The notes beneath the pieces were generated by a model. That model did no database searches, was not told where the DNA came from, and was given only the letters and a program-made list of their open reading frames with translations. From Pseudoalteromonas aurantia 208 (GTDB taxonomy: Bacteria > Pseudomonadota > Gammaproteobacteria > Enterobacterales > Alteromonadaceae), in NCBI RefSeq assembly GCF_014858725.1, contig NZ_AQGV01000015.1, forward strand, positions 434,001 to 498,000: DNA of 64,000 bases. Reading direction: 5' to 3'. The position numbers and the translations under genes were made by a program. Shown here one piece after another: positions 19,000-28,110 of the stretch; position 1 is the stretch's first letter; each line of letters starts with the position of its first letter.

Positions 19000-19365
19000 T
19001 TATTCATCAATAAATTGCCATGTATTCGCACCATCGAAGTGACGTACTCTAATTTGCTTTAAAAGTTCAGGGTTTATCATCTTGAAATTCATGGCCATAC
19101 GTTGTGTATTTCCCATATCGGTTGGTGTGTAATGGGTTGTGCACCCGCACAAAGCACAGTGATGAAACTCAATACACTGATCCCCGTGGCAATAGCTGAT
19201 AGGCGCTGAGCGGTGAAAACTGACAGACACATTGTTGGGGTGGGTGTATCCCCAAAGAGCACCAAGTCTATGACAAATACTGCAATTGCAGCTCGTAAGC
19301 GAATCAATTGAAGCATCAAATGTAACGTTAATATTACCGCAATGACAGCTTGCTGAAAAAGTCAT
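19000..19365 (-). CDS. GFA (CENP-V type) zinc protein
   Basis: A 121-residue Mss4-like zinc protein. Cysteines at CHCGN (7-9), SCNCSICHRLG (25-35) and HHCALCGCTTHY form the two zinc sites of the GFA/CENP-V family. Characterised members act on glutathione adducts such as S-hydroxymethylglutathione, but most have no proven reaction. It lies 8 bases downstream of the SDR gene stop, so the two are probably co-transcribed. Confidence 0.85.
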   Translation of the reverse strand: MTFSASCHCGNINVTFDASIDSLTSCNCSICHRLGALWGYTHPNNVSVSFHRSAPISYCHGDQCIEFHHCALCGCTTHYTPTDMGNTQRMAMNFKMINPELLKQIRVRHFDGANTWQFIDE

Positions 19366-19373
19366 GATGTTCC

Positions 19374-20258
19374 TTACTTTGAGAGGTTAATGACGGGCAA
19401 CACTTCGGGTAACTCGTTATCGAGCATGGTCAACACGCTTTGGTAACCATGCATTGGTTGCCACTGTAACTCAGTTTGCGCCAATGCTGAATCATAGACT
19501 CTGTCGAGTGAACAAGGCATAGACCACTGACGTCGTCTAAACTCGGTTGCTAAGTCGGGCATTTTTTCATGGATAAGAGTGTCTGCATCCGTATAGAGCA
19601 TTTCACAATCTTTCGGCGTAAAGGGAGTTGAACCCGATATAATGTATGTTTTAAAACCCGGTAGGCGCAGTTCAACGGCGCAGGCATGCGCTTGTGCAAC
19701 GTCCCGTACGTCTATGCCACGAGTTGATCTGTATATACTCATTAAGTCTGCTGTCTCGGGGAAGCATCGAGACATTCTCAGCACAGTAACCGGTAGGTTA
19801 AATAAATGAGAGAGTTGCGCTAATTTTTTTTCAGCGGCTATTTTTGAAGTATGGTAGATGGTTTTCGGTTGCGGAGTAATGGTTTCGTCAATCCAACTCG
19901 CTTGATTCTCTTGGGTTGAAGCAAAGCCATATAATGCGGTGGTGCTGGTAAAGATAAAGTGCCGTAGGCCTTGTTTTATACCTTCTAAAGCTAATTGCTC
20001 AGTTGCCATAATATTAATAGAATTAAAATCTTCATCAGCAGCAATATTCACATGTGGAGCATGTAAGGCCGCACAATGTATCACCACATCAATATTGATT
20101 AATGCGTGGCGAATCCGTGTCAAATCACGGATATCAGCAACTATATCAACCGTCGAACACGGTGTGATATCTACTCCAATAACATGGTGCAGTTGCATTA
20201 GTTTAATGTAAATAGCACGCCCAACGCGTCCAGCAGAACCCGTGATGAGTATTTTCAA
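19374..20258 (-). CDS. NAD(P)-dependent epimerase/dehydratase (extended SDR)
   Basis: A 295-residue Rossmann enzyme. I start it at TTG 20258, because AGGAG lies five bases upstream and the protein then begins directly with KILITGSAGRVGRAIY, the nucleotide-binding Gly motif. The upstream in-frame extension has no such support. A second conserved segment, DIRD, binds the cofactor. The catalytic Tyr-x3-Lys is YHTSK, with a Ser/Thr run (FTSTTALYG) ahead of it. Sugar nucleotide or small carbonyl substrates are typical, but neighbours do not identify one. Confidence 0.85.
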   Translation of the reverse strand: MKILITGSAGRVGRAIYIKLMQLHHVIGVDITPCSTVDIVADIRDLTRIRHALINIDVVIHCAALHAPHVNIAADEDFNSINIMATEQLALEGIKQGLRHFIFTSTTALYGFASTQENQASWIDETITPQPKTIYHTSKIAAEKKLAQLSHLFNLPVTVLRMSRCFPETADLMSIYRSTRGIDVRDVAQAHACAVELRLPGFKTYIISGSTPFTPKDCEMLYTDADTLIHEKMPDLATEFRRRQWSMPCSLDRVYDSALAQTELQWQPMHGYQSVLTMLDNELPEVLPVINLSK

Positions 20259-20578
20259 GTTATCTCCTAAATATGAGTGCAAAGCATAATATGAATGAAT
20301 CAAGGTTTTTTACCTGTACAGCATATTGAAGCTTACACCGTGAAATTTGAAGGCATTATATGCTGTCAGTCAGCATCGCACTATGTATTCTATCAGCCTC
20401 CCTTTGACGTAAAAGTAAATTTCGGTGTGTTTTCTTGTGCTTTGTCTCTTTATTCAAAACGGCGTCTTAGAAGTTTTTAGTGTTACGGAGAATGTATTTA
20501 TCACTGTTTTAAAATCATAATTATTATTCGTAATATGTACTGTTGCGACTATTCTTTAATGAAAAAAGGAGCAAAGTT
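20259..20578. other. Intergenic region between divergent SDR and DUF1579-like genes
   Basis: AT-rich spacer expected to carry both promoters. A 61-codon plus-strand reading frame inside it has no ribosome binding site and no recognisable sequence, so I do not call it. No repeat or strong hairpin was seen. Confidence 0.4.
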
Positions 20579-21061
20579 ATGAATTGGTATGTGATTGCTT
20601 TTAGTTTTTTTATGAGTGCGCAAGTATATGCAAAATGTGTCAGCGAAGCGTATCGACATTTTGATTTTTGGGTCGGTGATTGGCAAGTAAAGACGCCGGA
20701 TGGAAAAATTGCAGGACGTAATGTAATCACGATTGACTATGAGGGATGTGTGATTAAAGAGCGCTATAAGGGATTGTCGGGATATCGTGGAGAAAGTGTG
20801 AGTTTGTATGATGTTACGCGCAATTTTTGGCACCAGATTTGGGTTGATAACACGGGACTATTGCTTCAACTAGGAGGAGGCTTGCAAGGTAATAAAATGG
20901 TACTTACAGGAACCTCTTTTGACAGAGAAGGTAACTTGCTAGATGAAAGGATAACATGGACCCCTAATGCAGACGGCACAGTACGTCAGGTATGGCGTAC
21001 CAGATCGCAAGATCAAAAATGGCAAACCATATTTGATGGTTTGTATATTAAGAAAAAATAG
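20579..21061 (+). CDS. Small exported protein, DUF1579-like
   Basis: A 160-residue protein started at ATG 20579, which has an AAGGAG site just upstream. The resulting N-terminus is a signal peptide (MNWYVIAFSFFMSAQVYA). The mature part opens with FDFWVGDWQV and contains GCVIKERYKG and WHQIWVDNTGLLLQLGG, the pattern of the DUF1579-like/lipocalin-type beta-barrel family common in proteobacteria. Function is unknown. Stands alone. Confidence 0.72.
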   Translation: MNWYVIAFSFFMSAQVYAKCVSEAYRHFDFWVGDWQVKTPDGKIAGRNVITIDYEGCVIKERYKGLSGYRGESVSLYDVTRNFWHQIWVDNTGLLLQLGGGLQGNKMVLTGTSFDREGNLLDERITWTPNADGTVRQVWRTRSQDQKWQTIFDGLYIKKK

Positions 21062-21406
21062 TATTTTGCCACTAATATTTTGTTTTATATTGCTTTTAAT
21101 ACGAGATGGTTGACGAAAACCAATACTGTATATTGGTGATGATGCAATTAGATATCGTAAACCCCCTTTACAATAATTCAGTTATGAATGTGTGGGTAAT
21201 CGCTACAAGCAAGAGTAAGGCTGGTTGTTTCTGTGGCATTTTTTAGCGTTTATTGACATGAGCCCTAACCTAGCCTTTCATTTACGTGTTTTATTAAACT
21301 CAATATCTTTAATTAACGGTGAAACACTCAATAATTTAAAGACTTATATATTTTGGGATACTGTGAAATACTGATAGGCTGCAGTGTTTTTAAATGTGTA
21401 TCGGAT
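21062..21406. other. Intergenic region before the beta-propeller gene
   Basis: About 345 bases with no convincing gene. The frame of the downstream gene is open upstream to a TTG at 21353 but without a ribosome binding site. I see no repeat, RNA or hairpin. Confidence 0.4.
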
Positions 21407-22618
21407 ATGATAGAAAACGTATTGAAATTATGGACTCGATGTATCGGTGTAAGCTGTGTGTTGTGTACCGTGCTTGCTGAAGCCAGAACCGTGGATATGA
21501 GCGCTTTATTTCCTTCATTACATATCTCTCAACAAGCTACTAATAATCGGCATGGCGTATCGGGCATAGATAATCCTCGGGAAATTGCAACCTCTCGCGA
21601 TAAGAAATCCATCTTTGTAGTGAGTGGAGATGATGATGCATTATCTGTATTCCAGTTAGACAGTGATGATCAGTTGTATTTCAAACAAACATTTAAAAAT
21701 ATTGATGATAATAGATATAAATTGGCAGGGGCATCTGACGTTATTGCACTTGATAATGGTAAGTGGTTAATCACTGCTAGTTTTTACGATGGCGCACTGT
21801 CACTTTTTAGCAAAGTTGAGCAAGGTGGTTATCAATTTGTTCATTCATTAAGTGATGATTTATCAGCAAAACGCGTATTCAAAGACCCGACGCCCGTTGG
21901 TGGGCTGGATAACTTAAAGCTACTTGCACCATGGAGTATACTTAAGCTTGATGAGCAGCATTTTGTGGTAGCCAGTTACAAAAGTGACGCAGTACGTTTC
22001 TTTAAGTTATCCAATGGACGAATTGTAACGAATGAACCCGCCAATAAAGGGGTCAATAAGCAACAGTTCGGTTCACCCGTCGCTGTGCAACCAATAATGA
22101 ACAAAGAGACAGGACAGAAGAAGCTCATTGTGGCTGGTTTTAACGACTCTACACTGACCTTATTAGATAAAGGTGATACACAATATTATGCTGTGAGCCA
22201 GCGTATAAGTTTAAAAGAGTATGGATGTTTAAATCCTCAAGCAATGCAAGCTGTAGAGATAATAAATAAATTATATGTAGCCTGTTCAGGTAGCGATAAA
22301 ATTTTAGTGTTGCAAGAATCACAACCCAATCAATTTAAAGTGATTCAGGTTGTGGCCCATCCGCATTTGCAAGGCGTTAATAGCTTAGCTATGGCGCGCG
22401 ATGGAAGATGGGGCTATGCGGCTTCCGAAAAAAGCAATGGTGTGATTGTTTTACAAAATAAACCATTAACGGGTTTATCAGTATCAACTGTAGTATTGGA
22501 TAACACGCCAGTCGTTTCATCTATTTCATCACTGACATTAACACGTCCAGATTTATTAGTTGTGACTTCAGCGAAACAAGATACGCTATATTTATTGAAT
22601 GTCACTGCACCACATTAG
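21407..22618 (+). CDS. Exported beta-propeller (YncE/lactonase-like) protein
   Basis: A 403-residue protein. Starting at ATG 21407 gives a signal peptide (VLCTVLAEA). The rest is a series of blade-like repeats of about 50 residues (for example GIDNPREIATSRDKKSIFVV, GVNSLAMARDGRWGYAASEK), as in seven-bladed propellers of the lactonase/YncE group. No catalytic residues can be assigned, so it may be a binding or scaffold protein. Spaced well from both neighbours. Confidence 0.65.
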   Translation: MIENVLKLWTRCIGVSCVLCTVLAEARTVDMSALFPSLHISQQATNNRHGVSGIDNPREIATSRDKKSIFVVSGDDDALSVFQLDSDDQLYFKQTFKNIDDNRYKLAGASDVIALDNGKWLITASFYDGALSLFSKVEQGGYQFVHSLSDDLSAKRVFKDPTPVGGLDNLKLLAPWSILKLDEQHFVVASYKSDAVRFFKLSNGRIVTNEPANKGVNKQQFGSPVAVQPIMNKETGQKKLIVAGFNDSTLTLLDKGDTQYYAVSQRISLKEYGCLNPQAMQAVEIINKLYVACSGSDKILVLQESQPNQFKVIQVVAHPHLQGVNSLAMARDGRWGYAASEKSNGVIVLQNKPLTGLSVSTVVLDNTPVVSSISSLTLTRPDLLVVTSAKQDTLYLLNVTAPH

Positions 22619-22706
22619 CTATAGCTTGCCCTGATGTATGGATAAGCTCAGTTCCTCACGTATCATAAGGACATATGTTTCCGTGACTTTGTAGCGAGGG
22701 CACGTG

Positions 22707-23327
22707 CTATTTTGCAGATTTAACCCAGCCGATACTCAATACATAGCGTGTACCTAGCTCTACTTTTGACACCGCATGCTCACATAAATCGGGTCGAAAT
22801 AACTTAATTCTAGACGTGTTAACTAAAGGGTGTTTGCAAATAAACTGACCACCTTTTATCGACTTTTTAGCACGATATTTAGGGGCTGTTGATCTTTTAG
22901 GTTCATTTTTGCAGCAGTTTGATTGGCTTTTATACAAGGCAGAGGCTGCGTAGCATGGTTATTCCATGTGAGTCAGCCGATAACATAGTAGAAAAGCCAA
23001 TCAAGCGCTGCCTACCGGTTCTTTTGAGCATCCCTTTCTCTTTGTTGCTTAATATTCGCTTAGATTACTAGGCCACATATTAAGCGCCGCGATAAAAGCA
23101 TGCTCAAAGAGAACAAAAATAGAACAGCAAAGTTCAACAGCCCCTAGTCTGTAATGCTTGCCTTTTTCAACTTTATCCAAATGTGGTGCTATGACACTGC
23201 CTTTGGGGAATTTGAGTAAGTACACATCAAACTTTATTGGCCAATACGCACCACATAGTAGCATTTTATGGTAACCAGACTGCTGACGACCTTGCTGCCA
23301 ACGAAAAATATGAGAGGTTATGTTCAT
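22707..23327 (-). pseudogene. 2OG-Fe(II) oxygenase gene broken by a miniature element and a frameshift
   Basis: The N-terminal half (from ATG 23327) reads MNITSHIFRW...VIAPHLDKVEKGKHYRL and breaks at 23145. The other half resumes at 22881 and reads ...SIKGGQFIC...FRPDLCEHAVSKVE...YVLSIGWV. Together they carry the iron ligands HxD and distal His and the 2OG-binding Arg of the family. Removing the 263-bp insert with one TA restores HYRLNIVLK, but the frame is then off by one. A run of five T at 22864-22868 (A on the coding strand) appears to have lost one base. The gene is therefore inactivated twice. The intact enzyme was probably a small hydroxylase. Confidence 0.82.
22882..23144. mobile_element. 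263-bp miniature element inserted in an oxygenase gene
   Basis: Terminal inverted repeats of 16 bp (GGGGCTGTTGATCTTT and the complement of AAAGTTCAACAGCCCC, one mismatch) are flanked by TA on each side. No transposase is encoded. The TA duplication resembles IS630/Tc1-type or some IS5-type transposition; which family supplies the enzyme cannot be told here. Confidence 0.88.
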
Positions 23328-23536
23328 CTTATCCTCAACGGTATAGAGCTGATAGAGTATTAGAGACACAGAACACCACAAAACGCATGCCGATGTGCTT
23401 TATTCAAAGGTGTTTAAGAGATAGAAATGATCATATCTCATAATGTGGTGTTGAACCACATTGATAGTAAATAATGTTACTTTTTGTGCCTAAATACATT
23501 ACTCTACTCCGTAACTTTTTTGAACTGTGACTTTTT

Positions 23537-24277
23537 ATGGTAATTACACACCAGACTCACGATATTAAAACGCCTACGGGTGTCATGCGCACGTATCATT
23601 ATCAGCCCGCCGAGCAAGGCAGTTATCCGTGCATTATTTTTTATTCAGAAATCTTCCAACAAACAGCACCGATTGCGCGCTCAGCTGCCATTTTAGCTAG
23701 TCATGGTTTTCATGTGTTGGTACCTGAAGTGTTTCATGAGTTGAATCCGATTGGTACGGTACTCGCTTATGACGATGAAGGGAAAGATAAAGGCAATGAA
23801 GATAAATGGACTAAGCAATTAGAACATCATGATAGTGATACACTGGCCCTCGTCGATTTTGCAGAACAATTAGCTGGATGCAATGGACATGTTGGTGCGA
23901 TGGGCGTGTGTATTGGTGGTCACCTAGCATATCGAGCGGCATTAAACCCCGCTATTAAAGCTGCATTTTGTTTATATGCAACAGACATACACAGTGACTC
24001 TCTCCCCAGTGAGATTGGTAACGGAACATTGGAAAGAATGAAAGATATTCAAGGTGAAGTGCACTTCGTATGGGGGAAACAAGATCCGCATGTGCCAATG
24101 GAAGGTCGGTTACGGATATATACGTCATGTCAGCGTACGGGCATTAATTTCCAATGGCAAGAAGTCAATGCACAACATGCATTTATGCGAGATGAGGGCG
24201 ATAGATATGATGCGGCATTGGCTATGTCTATGTATCAAGACGCTGTGGCACTCTTTTCACGATGCTTAACACTGTAA
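23537..24277 (+). CDS. Dienelactone hydrolase family protein
   Basis: A 246-residue cytoplasmic alpha/beta hydrolase. The nucleophile is Cys125 in GVCIGGH, with Asp183 (WGKQDPHVP) and His214 (NAQHAFMRDE) completing the triad. Cys rather than Ser at the elbow is the mark of dienelactone hydrolases, which open lactones in chlorocatechol pathways, though most homologues have other ester substrates. It is followed 36 bases later by a P-loop kinase gene on the same strand and may be co-transcribed with it. Confidence 0.88.
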   Translation: MVITHQTHDIKTPTGVMRTYHYQPAEQGSYPCIIFYSEIFQQTAPIARSAAILASHGFHVLVPEVFHELNPIGTVLAYDDEGKDKGNEDKWTKQLEHHDSDTLALVDFAEQLAGCNGHVGAMGVCIGGHLAYRAALNPAIKAAFCLYATDIHSDSLPSEIGNGTLERMKDIQGEVHFVWGKQDPHVPMEGRLRIYTSCQRTGINFQWQEVNAQHAFMRDEGDRYDAALAMSMYQDAVALFSRCLTL

Positions 24278-24313
24278 AACGTATTTTCGAGCGTTTGTGG
24301 GGGCGATTAAGAA

Positions 24314-24931
24314 ATGGATCGGATTGTAGTGCCAGCTAAACATATCGGGCTTAAGCTAAGACGCCAAGAGTGTCCTACCAAGACGCGTGTTATTGCGATA
24401 TCAGGGGCATCTGGTGCAGGTAAAACATCGGTTATAAAAAAGCTTGCGCAACAATTTGACGCGCCTTATCTGCTCTTTGATAGCTATGTGGATAATGACA
24501 CGTATCCAGCAAATATGAAGCGTTGGTTTGCTGACGGTGCGAATGTATCTTTAATACATACACCGAAATTTACGCTAGCACTGAAGCACCTTGCTGAAAC
24601 GGGGCGACACCGTTATATTTTTATTGAAGAACCTTTTGGCAGGCAACGATGTGTTATGGATGAACTAATCGAATCGGTGGTATTGCTCGATATACCATTA
24701 GAGCTGTGTTTATCTCGGGTTGTTCGACGTCATACGTCTGCTCAAAGTATAGATTCACTGGCGGCCTATTTAGATAAATATGAAGACTATTTTAGAGATA
24801 TTTACTGTGCGGTAGTTGAACAGGTTAGGAGCAATAGTGATTTGGTAATGAATGACGTGCAATCGCTTGATATAACAGTTAATCGGGTGCGTGATTGGCT
24901 GTTAAGTGTTGACACTAAAGTTGGTATCTAA
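24314..24931 (+). CDS. P-loop kinase of the uridine kinase-like group
   Basis: A 205-residue cytoplasmic protein with Walker A GASGAGKT (31-38) and a LID-like segment LSRVVRRHTSAQS. The general plan is that of uridine kinase and nucleoside or small-molecule kinases. A strand ending in FIEEPFG probably supplies the acidic Walker B residue. The substrate is not evident. Confidence 0.75.
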   Translation: MDRIVVPAKHIGLKLRRQECPTKTRVIAISGASGAGKTSVIKKLAQQFDAPYLLFDSYVDNDTYPANMKRWFADGANVSLIHTPKFTLALKHLAETGRHRYIFIEEPFGRQRCVMDELIESVVLLDIPLELCLSRVVRRHTSAQSIDSLAAYLDKYEDYFRDIYCAVVEQVRSNSDLVMNDVQSLDITVNRVRDWLLSVDTKVGI

Positions 24932-24977
24932 AGGGGATTTTCTTGTCGTTTATTGGTTGCTAAAGCTCCAAAATGAG

Positions 24978-25003
24978 GAAGGCAGTACACTTGTACCGCC
25001 TTC
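24978..25003 (-). terminator. Hairpin downstream of the RND efflux operon
   Basis: An imperfect stem (GAAGGC-A-GTAC paired with GTAC-C-GCCTTC) with a 4-nt loop lies just past the RND transporter stop codon on the minus strand. No long T run follows. Confidence 0.5.
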
Positions 25004-25011
25004 TCACGTAT

Positions 25012-28000
25012 TTACAGTGCCGTAGGAACTGGGGTAGTGGTTAGTGCGTGCTCAGACTCCACTTCACCACGATGGTCTTTTGCTATGAGTTGATATAATA
25101 GCGGCAAGATAATCAAGGTAAAGAAAGTACCAATTAGCATACCTGCAACGAGAATGATGCCGATACTGTTCCGTGCTTCAGCGCCAGCACCAGTTACTAG
25201 CACCAAAGGAAAATGACCTAACACAGTTGCGCCTGTTGTCATCAATATTGGACGTAAACGGGTACTTGCTGCACCTTTTACAGCATCAAGCTTTGATTTA
25301 CCTTCTAATTGTAGATGATTGGCGAATTCGACGATTAAAATTCCATTTTTAGCAATTAGTCCAATCAATGTGATTAACCCGATTTGGCTGTAAATATTGA
25401 TGGTTGTTAATGATAAAAATGGCAACATTAATGCGCCCGATAACGCCAAAGGGGCACAGCCCAATAACACGACGAGCGGATCTCTAAAGCTATTAAATTG
25501 AATGGCGAGTACAAAATATACAATGATCATGGAGACAAACAGCACCCCAACCATGGTATTACCTTCTTTACGCAACTGTCGAGACTCACCTGCATAATCA
25601 ATTGAATAGTTGGTCGGTAATAAGTCATTCGCAATGGCTTCAATATTGGCAAGACCCTGCTCCTTGGTGATATGGGGTAGAACACCCGCAAAAATTCTAA
25701 ATGATGCTTGCTGGTTGAAAGACCCGAGCACTCTCGGACTCGTGAACGTATCAAGACTTGCAAATGACGAAACGGGTATGAGTTCACCATCTGCTGTGCG
25801 AATTTTCATATTTAAGATACTTTCAGGGTTATAACGCTCCCCACTGTCAACAACGGGAATAACGCGAAACGCCTTGCCTTCTTTATTAAAGTAGTTAACA
25901 AAATTATTGGACATCAAGACACTGAGTTGCTCATTAACTGACGCCAAATTCAGCCCTAAATCGGCCACTAATTCACGGTCTATTTTTAGTTCGGCTTGTG
26001 GCAGGTCGAGTTTCAAATCTGTGTTAACAAAGAGAAAGCTGCCACTGGCGTTCGCTTTTGCGATGATCTCATCGGCATACTTTTTCATCGTAATGGCATC
26101 GTCATTGGCACGCACCACCATTTCAACATCAAATTGGCCTGCAGTTGGCAACGATGCAGGTAAAATTGGGAATAAACTCAGGCCTGTCACGCTGCCTAGG
26201 CGGCCATATAAATCGAATAATAAATCATGGACAGAGTGTTCTCTCTCCTCAAAAGGAGCAAGTTCTACACCACCAAACCCAGCTGCCGCAGTGATTATTT
26301 GCCAAGTGAACTTTCCACCTTCGGTGTTATTCATAACCTCAGCTGTGTCATTCATTTTGCTCGCAGTGTAGGCTTGAGATGATTCAGGTGGCGCCTCAAC
26401 GACCACTTGAATCGAACTTTGATCTTCAATTGGCGCAAGCTCTTTTTGAGACAATAGATAAAAAGGCACAGCTAATAACGAGAGTATCACGGCAATAAAA
26501 ATAAGTTGTGGACGCATACTGAACAAGGTGTCAAAAAGCTTGAAGTACGCATTTTGTAAGCGGTCAAAATAGCTATTTACTAATCGTGTTAACCGACCTT
26601 CCTTACCTCCTTCAGGGCTGACATAGGCACTCATTATTGGAGATAAAGTGACCGCAACGACACCAGAAATTAACACGGCAATTGCCAAAGTAAATGCAAA
26701 TTCTCTGAATAAGAAACCAGTTAACCCTGTCAGGAAGCCAATAGGTGCATAGACGGCGGCCAGTGTTAAAGTCATTGCGATCACAGGAACTAGCAATTGG
26801 CGTGAACTAATTAAAGCAGCTTGCAACCGTGGTTTACCTTCACGCATGTGACGAGCAACATTTTCAACCACCACAATAGCATCATCAACCACAAGGCCAA
26901 CAGATAATACGATTGCTAATATAGTGAGAAGATTCAGAGAAAAACCAATCAACGAGATAACAGCAACAGCGCCAAAAATAGAGATAGGAATAGTGATTAG
27001 TGGCACGAGCGCAGTTCTAAATGATCCCATCATAGCCACGACGACAATCCCAACTAGCAGCACAGTTTCAGCTAATGTGGTGAATATTTCTTTAATCGAA
27101 TCACGCATGTATAACGTGCCATCATACCCAATGGTAATTCGCATGCCATGCGGCAATTGCTGATTCAGTTCATCTAGCTTGGTGTAAAGTGCATCACCAA
27201 TGTCAATTTCATTGGCTCCAGGCAGCGGCCAAATAGCGAGGAATACTGTGTCATCATAATCAAGTCGAGCCGTAACCATCCCTTGTGCTTCACCGATCTC
27301 TACATTTGCAACTGTACCGAGTCGTAATTGGCTGCCATTTACTTCTTTAATTATAAGGTTATTAAAATCAGCAACACTTTTTAAGCTAGTATTGGCCAGC
27401 AAATCGATACGTTGACGCTTGTTTTCGCTATACCCTAAGGTTGCGATGGTGTTGTTAGCCTGTAATGCGGCAAAAATATCGTTGGCACTTAGGTCATAAA
27501 TAGCAAGTTTGTCGTTGTCTAACCAAATACGCATCGCAGGATTACGTCCCCCTTCGAGCGTGACTTTTTGGACGCCTTTGATATCGGTCAGTCCCGGTAC
27601 TACATTTCTGGTTAAGTAGTCACTTACTTCACCACGAGGTAAAGATTGAGACTCTACATTGAGATAAAAAACAGCATAAGGACTGTCAGCTCGAACAATC
27701 TCAATCGCAGGGTCTTCGGCGCCAGTAGGCAGCTCAAACTTAATTTGTCCAAGGCGAGTACTCATTTCAGCCAAGGCATCGGTGGTATTATGGTTGAGTT
27801 GAAGCCATGCTGTGACTTTACTTAAGCCCGATGTAGTTACTGAGTCGACATAATCAACGCCTGGTACAGAGGAGACAACCCGCTCAATAGGTTCAGTGAC
27901 ATAGCCTTTGACGACATCAGCCGAAGCACCAGTATAAACGGTATTAATGACCAGAGAGGCACTTTCGATTTTTGGATATTGTTGTATTGATATTTTATTG

Positions 28001-28110
28001 GCGGCATTGAGTCCCGCCATAATGATGAGTAATGATAGAACTATCGAAAGAACGGGACGGTTAACAAAAATATCCATAAATGAGGGTTTGTTTTCATGTA
28101 GTGCACTCAT
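25012..28110 (-). CDS. RND efflux inner-membrane transporter (HAE1 type)
   Basis: A 1032-residue proton-driven drug exporter of the AcrB/MexF class. It has 12 predicted TM helices with two large periplasmic loops. The start (DIFVNRPVLSIVLSLLIIMAG) and the TM4 segment VGLVVDDAIVVVENVARHM, with the proton-relay Asp pair, are typical. Its start overlaps the adaptor stop codon by one base (TAATG), so the two are translationally coupled. No outer-membrane TolC-like factor is encoded here, so it must use one from elsewhere. Substrates are not predictable. Confidence 0.95.
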   Translation of the reverse strand: MSALHENKPSFMDIFVNRPVLSIVLSLLIIMAGLNAANKISIQQYPKIESASLVINTVYTGASADVVKGYVTEPIERVVSSVPGVDYVDSVTTSGLSKVTAWLQLNHNTTDALAEMSTRLGQIKFELPTGAEDPAIEIVRADSPYAVFYLNVESQSLPRGEVSDYLTRNVVPGLTDIKGVQKVTLEGGRNPAMRIWLDNDKLAIYDLSANDIFAALQANNTIATLGYSENKRQRIDLLANTSLKSVADFNNLIIKEVNGSQLRLGTVANVEIGEAQGMVTARLDYDDTVFLAIWPLPGANEIDIGDALYTKLDELNQQLPHGMRITIGYDGTLYMRDSIKEIFTTLAETVLLVGIVVVAMMGSFRTALVPLITIPISIFGAVAVISLIGFSLNLLTILAIVLSVGLVVDDAIVVVENVARHMREGKPRLQAALISSRQLLVPVIAMTLTLAAVYAPIGFLTGLTGFLFREFAFTLAIAVLISGVVAVTLSPIMSAYVSPEGGKEGRLTRLVNSYFDRLQNAYFKLFDTLFSMRPQLIFIAVILSLLAVPFYLLSQKELAPIEDQSSIQVVVEAPPESSQAYTASKMNDTAEVMNNTEGGKFTWQIITAAAGFGGVELAPFEEREHSVHDLLFDLYGRLGSVTGLSLFPILPASLPTAGQFDVEMVVRANDDAITMKKYADEIIAKANASGSFLFVNTDLKLDLPQAELKIDRELVADLGLNLASVNEQLSVLMSNNFVNYFNKEGKAFRVIPVVDSGERYNPESILNMKIRTADGELIPVSSFASLDTFTSPRVLGSFNQQASFRIFAGVLPHITKEQGLANIEAIANDLLPTNYSIDYAGESRQLRKEGNTMVGVLFVSMIIVYFVLAIQFNSFRDPLVVLLGCAPLALSGALMLPFLSLTTINIYSQIGLITLIGLIAKNGILIVEFANHLQLEGKSKLDAVKGAASTRLRPILMTTGATVLGHFPLVLVTGAGAEARNSIGIILVAGMLIGTFFTLIILPLLYQLIAKDHRGEVESEHALTTTPVPTAL

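Noticed and set aside
20295..20480. 61-codon reading frame between the SDR and DUF1579-like genes
   Set aside because: No ribosome binding site, no signal or domain, and it lies across the expected divergent promoters.
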